From JAQWRV01 sp045564915 (lineage in GTDB: Bacteria > Pseudomonadota > Alphaproteobacteria > Rhodospirillales > Rhodospirillaceae): 64,000 nt of DNA. The notes under the pieces are model-generated. The model was not told where the DNA came from and did not search any database. It worked only from the letters and a program-made list of their open reading frames with translations. Both the position numbers and the translations under genes were made by a program. Shown here one piece after another: positions 62,224-64,000 of this stretch. The stretch spans positions 496,001 to 560,000 of the forward strand of contig JBJLGL010000001.1 of NCBI GenBank assembly GCA_045564915.1, read 5' to 3'. How positions within the stretch are numbered: position 1 is the first letter of the stretch; each line of letters starts with the position of its first letter.

Positions 62224-63981
62224 CTAAACTAGAACCATACCTTCTTCGGAAACCGTTTTATTGGCCTCATCTTCGGGACCTAACAGCATCTCATTGTGTG
62301 CTGCCCCTGACGGAATCATAGGGAAGCAGTTTTCCTTCTGATCCACGCACACATCCACGATAACAGGGCCATCAATAGCCATCATCTTTTTAATGGTGTC
62401 GTCGACCCCTGATGGATCCATAACCCGTAAACCTGCCATGCCATAGGCTTCGGCTAGCTTCACAAAGTCCGGCAAGGAATCCGTGTAACTTTCAGAGTAC
62501 CGACCCCCATGCAGTAATTCCTGCCACTGACGTACCATTCCCATATATTGGTTGTTGATTATAAAGAGCTTGATGGGTAAGCGGTACTGCACCGCCGTCG
62601 ATAACTCTTGAATGTTCATTAGGATCGATGCCTCACCCGCAATATCAATCACGAGACCGTCGGGATTGCCTAACTGCACCCCAATTGCGGCCGGAAGGCC
62701 ATAGCCCATAGTGCCAAGACCACCGGACGTCATCCAACGATTAGGCTGTTCGAAACGGTAAAACTGTGCCGCCCACATTTGATGCTGGCCCACTTCCGTG
62801 GTGATGAAAGTTTTACGCTTCTTCGTTAGCTGAAATAATCGCTCGATAGCATATTGAGGTTTGATCAAGCTACCTTCCTGCCGGTACTGCAGGCAGTCTC
62901 GGCTCTTCCAATGCTCTATTTCAGACCACCACAACTTCAGTGCTCTCACCTTGCGAGGGGTGTTCCGCGTTTTCCATAGCTTTAGCATCTCTTTGAGAAC
63001 TAGGCCCGCGTCACCCAAGACTGGGAGATCAACGATTACGTTTTTATTAATTGATGACGAATCAATATCCACATGAATTTTGTGCGAGTTTGGCGAGAAA
63101 TGTTTCAGATTTCCCGTTACTCGATCGTCAAATCTCGCTCCAATGTTGATCATCAGATCACAGTCGTGCATGGCTAGGTTAGCTTCATAGGTGCCGTGCA
63201 TACCTACCATTCCAAGCCAGTTTCTGCCCGATGCGGGATATGCGCCAAGACCCATAAGTGTCGAAGTTATAGGAAAGCCGGTCTCCTTAACCAACTGACG
63301 TAACGCACGTGATGCCGTTGGCCCCGCATTAATGATACCACCACCAGTATAGAATAACGGCTTCTCCGCCTTGATCATCAGCTCTACCGCGGCCTCTATT
63401 GAGGCCTGATCCGCTTCGAAAGCCGGCTTATATGTTTTGTGCTGCTGGCGTTTGACACCGCGAGGTGCAGTCGTGTAAGCGCCCATTTCCATCACTACAT
63501 CCTTGGGAAGGTCAACCACTACCGGGCCAGGGCGACCAGAACGAGCAACATAAAACGCTTCATGGACTACTTTGGCTAGGTTATTAGCATCCTTCACAAG
63601 ATAATTATGCTTGGTGCAAGGCCGAGTGATACCTATTGTGTCAGCCTCTTGAAAGGCATCATTGCCGATCAAATGCGTCGGAACCTGTCCAGTCAGACAA
63701 ACTACGGGAACAGAATCCATAAGCGCATCAGTCAAGCCGGTCACAGCATTAGTTGCTCCAGGTCCAGAAGTGACTAATACCACTCCTACTTTGCCAGTAG
63801 ATCTTGCATAGCCTTCGGCCGCGTGAACTGCACCCTGCTCGTGCCGAACAAGAATGTGGCGAATTTGATTCTGCTTGAAAATTTCGTCATAGATCGGCAA
63901 CACTGCCCCACCGGGGTAACCAAATACGACCTCAACACCCTGCTCCTGGAGGGCCGTGAGTAAGATCTTAGCGCCTGACAT
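62224..63981 (-). CDS. ilvB: Acetolactate synthase large catalytic subunit
   Basis: ThDP- and FAD-dependent enzyme forming acetolactate or acetohydroxybutyrate, 585 residues. N-terminal Pyr domain with VFGYPGGAVLPIYDEIFKQ and the catalytic Glu in RHEQGAVHAAEGYARSTGKVGV; FAD domain; PP domain with the metal-binding IDIAGEASILMNIQELSTA and NNQYMGMVRQWQELLHGGRYSESY. The metal motif begins GEAS in place of GDAS. AAGGCG precedes the ATG, but the frame stays open to the window edge, so a longer N-terminus is not excluded. It is the upstream gene of ilvN-ilvC. Confidence 0.97.
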   Translation of the reverse strand: MSGAKILLTALQEQGVEVVFGYPGGAVLPIYDEIFKQNQIRHILVRHEQGAVHAAEGYARSTGKVGVVLVTSGPGATNAVTGLTDALMDSVPVVCLTGQVPTHLIGNDAFQEADTIGITRPCTKHNYLVKDANNLAKVVHEAFYVARSGRPGPVVVDLPKDVVMEMGAYTTAPRGVKRQQHKTYKPAFEADQASIEAAVELMIKAEKPLFYTGGGIINAGPTASRALRQLVKETGFPITSTLMGLGAYPASGRNWLGMVGMHGTYEANLAMHDCDLMINIGARFDDRVTGNLKHFSPNSHKIHVDIDSSSINKNVIVDLPVLGDAGLVLKEMLKLWKTRNTPRKVRALKLWWSEIEHWKSRDCLQYRQEGSLIKPQYAIERLFQLTKKRKTFITTEVGQHQMWAAQFYRFEQPNRWMTSGGLGTMGYGLPAAIGVQLGNPDGLVIDIAGEASILMNIQELSTAVQYRLPIKLFIINNQYMGMVRQWQELLHGGRYSESYTDSLPDFVKLAEAYGMAGLRVMDPSGVDDTIKKMMAIDGPVIVDVCVDQKENCFPMIPSGAAHNEMLLGPEDEANKTVSEEGMVLV

Positions 63982-64000
63982 TCGGCGCCTTGCAGAGGTA

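Overview
The window comes from a Gram-negative alphaproteobacterium, most likely an uncultured, possibly marine, Rhodospirillales-like lineage; the species cannot be named from the sequence. The support is gene order and content: kdsD next to lptC for lipopolysaccharide, an ilvB-ilvN-ilvC-leuA block joined to mreB-mreC-mreD-mrdA-rodA, an NDUFA9-like reductase, a DUF2794 gene, and an RNase D next to tRNA-Leu. Base composition is near 50% GC and coding density is high. There are no rRNA genes, complete insertion sequences, CRISPR arrays or phage genes.

Layout. 1-2.2 kb: start of lptC, kdsD, a short RNase D, and tRNA-Leu(CAG) with a clear promoter. 2.4-10.6 kb: NDUFA9-like reductase, undecaprenyl-diphosphate phosphatase, M17 aminopeptidase, an orphan TAXI-type TRAP receptor, a proX-proW-proV betaine-type ABC importer, and glyoxalase II. 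10.7-14.8 kb: RND efflux pump and its adaptor. 14.8-21 kb: gmk, yicC, mltG, then fatty-acid synthesis fabF-acpP-fabG-fabD. 21.1-34.6 kb: on the plus strand rpsF-rpsR-rplI (with promoter, structured leader and terminator), dnaB, alr, an MlaE/MlaF lipid transporter pair, radA, cvpA, purF, an SDR and an exported amidohydrolase. 33.2-36.8 kb: der-bamB-yfgM on the minus strand.

36.9-52.4 kb is an accessory block. It holds a small lipoprotein, DUF2794, a large unrecognised lipoprotein, two tandem paralogous SAM methyltransferases with an unusual N-terminal half, a PhoX-type phosphatase, a TylF-type methyltransferase, an NTF2-fold protein, an exported peroxiredoxin, a GSCFA protein, a 2-oxoglutarate oxygenase, a Sel1 protein, a DHRS6-like dehydrogenase, a VOC protein and a B12-binding-type radical SAM enzyme. 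Two intergenic stretches hold decayed copies of neighbouring genes (TylF and Sel1), so the block has been shaped by duplication and loss.

52.5-64 kb: tRNA-Lys(CTT) with promoter, the rod-shape operon (mreB, mreC, mreD, mrdA, rodA, mostly with 4-base overlaps), leuA, ilvC, ilvN and ilvB. The most interesting signal is the leader between ilvC and leuA. It encodes a 45-codon Leu-rich peptide with a good ribosome binding site, has a stem-loop over the peptide's stop codon, and has a perfect 10-base complement between codons just after the Leu run and the bases directly next to the leuA ribosome binding site. This looks like a leucine-sensing leader that could act on leuA translation. Other oddities are perfect in-frame tandem duplications in rpsF (45 bp) and yicC (15 bp), and a lysine/arginine-rich tail on the acetolactate synthase small subunit.
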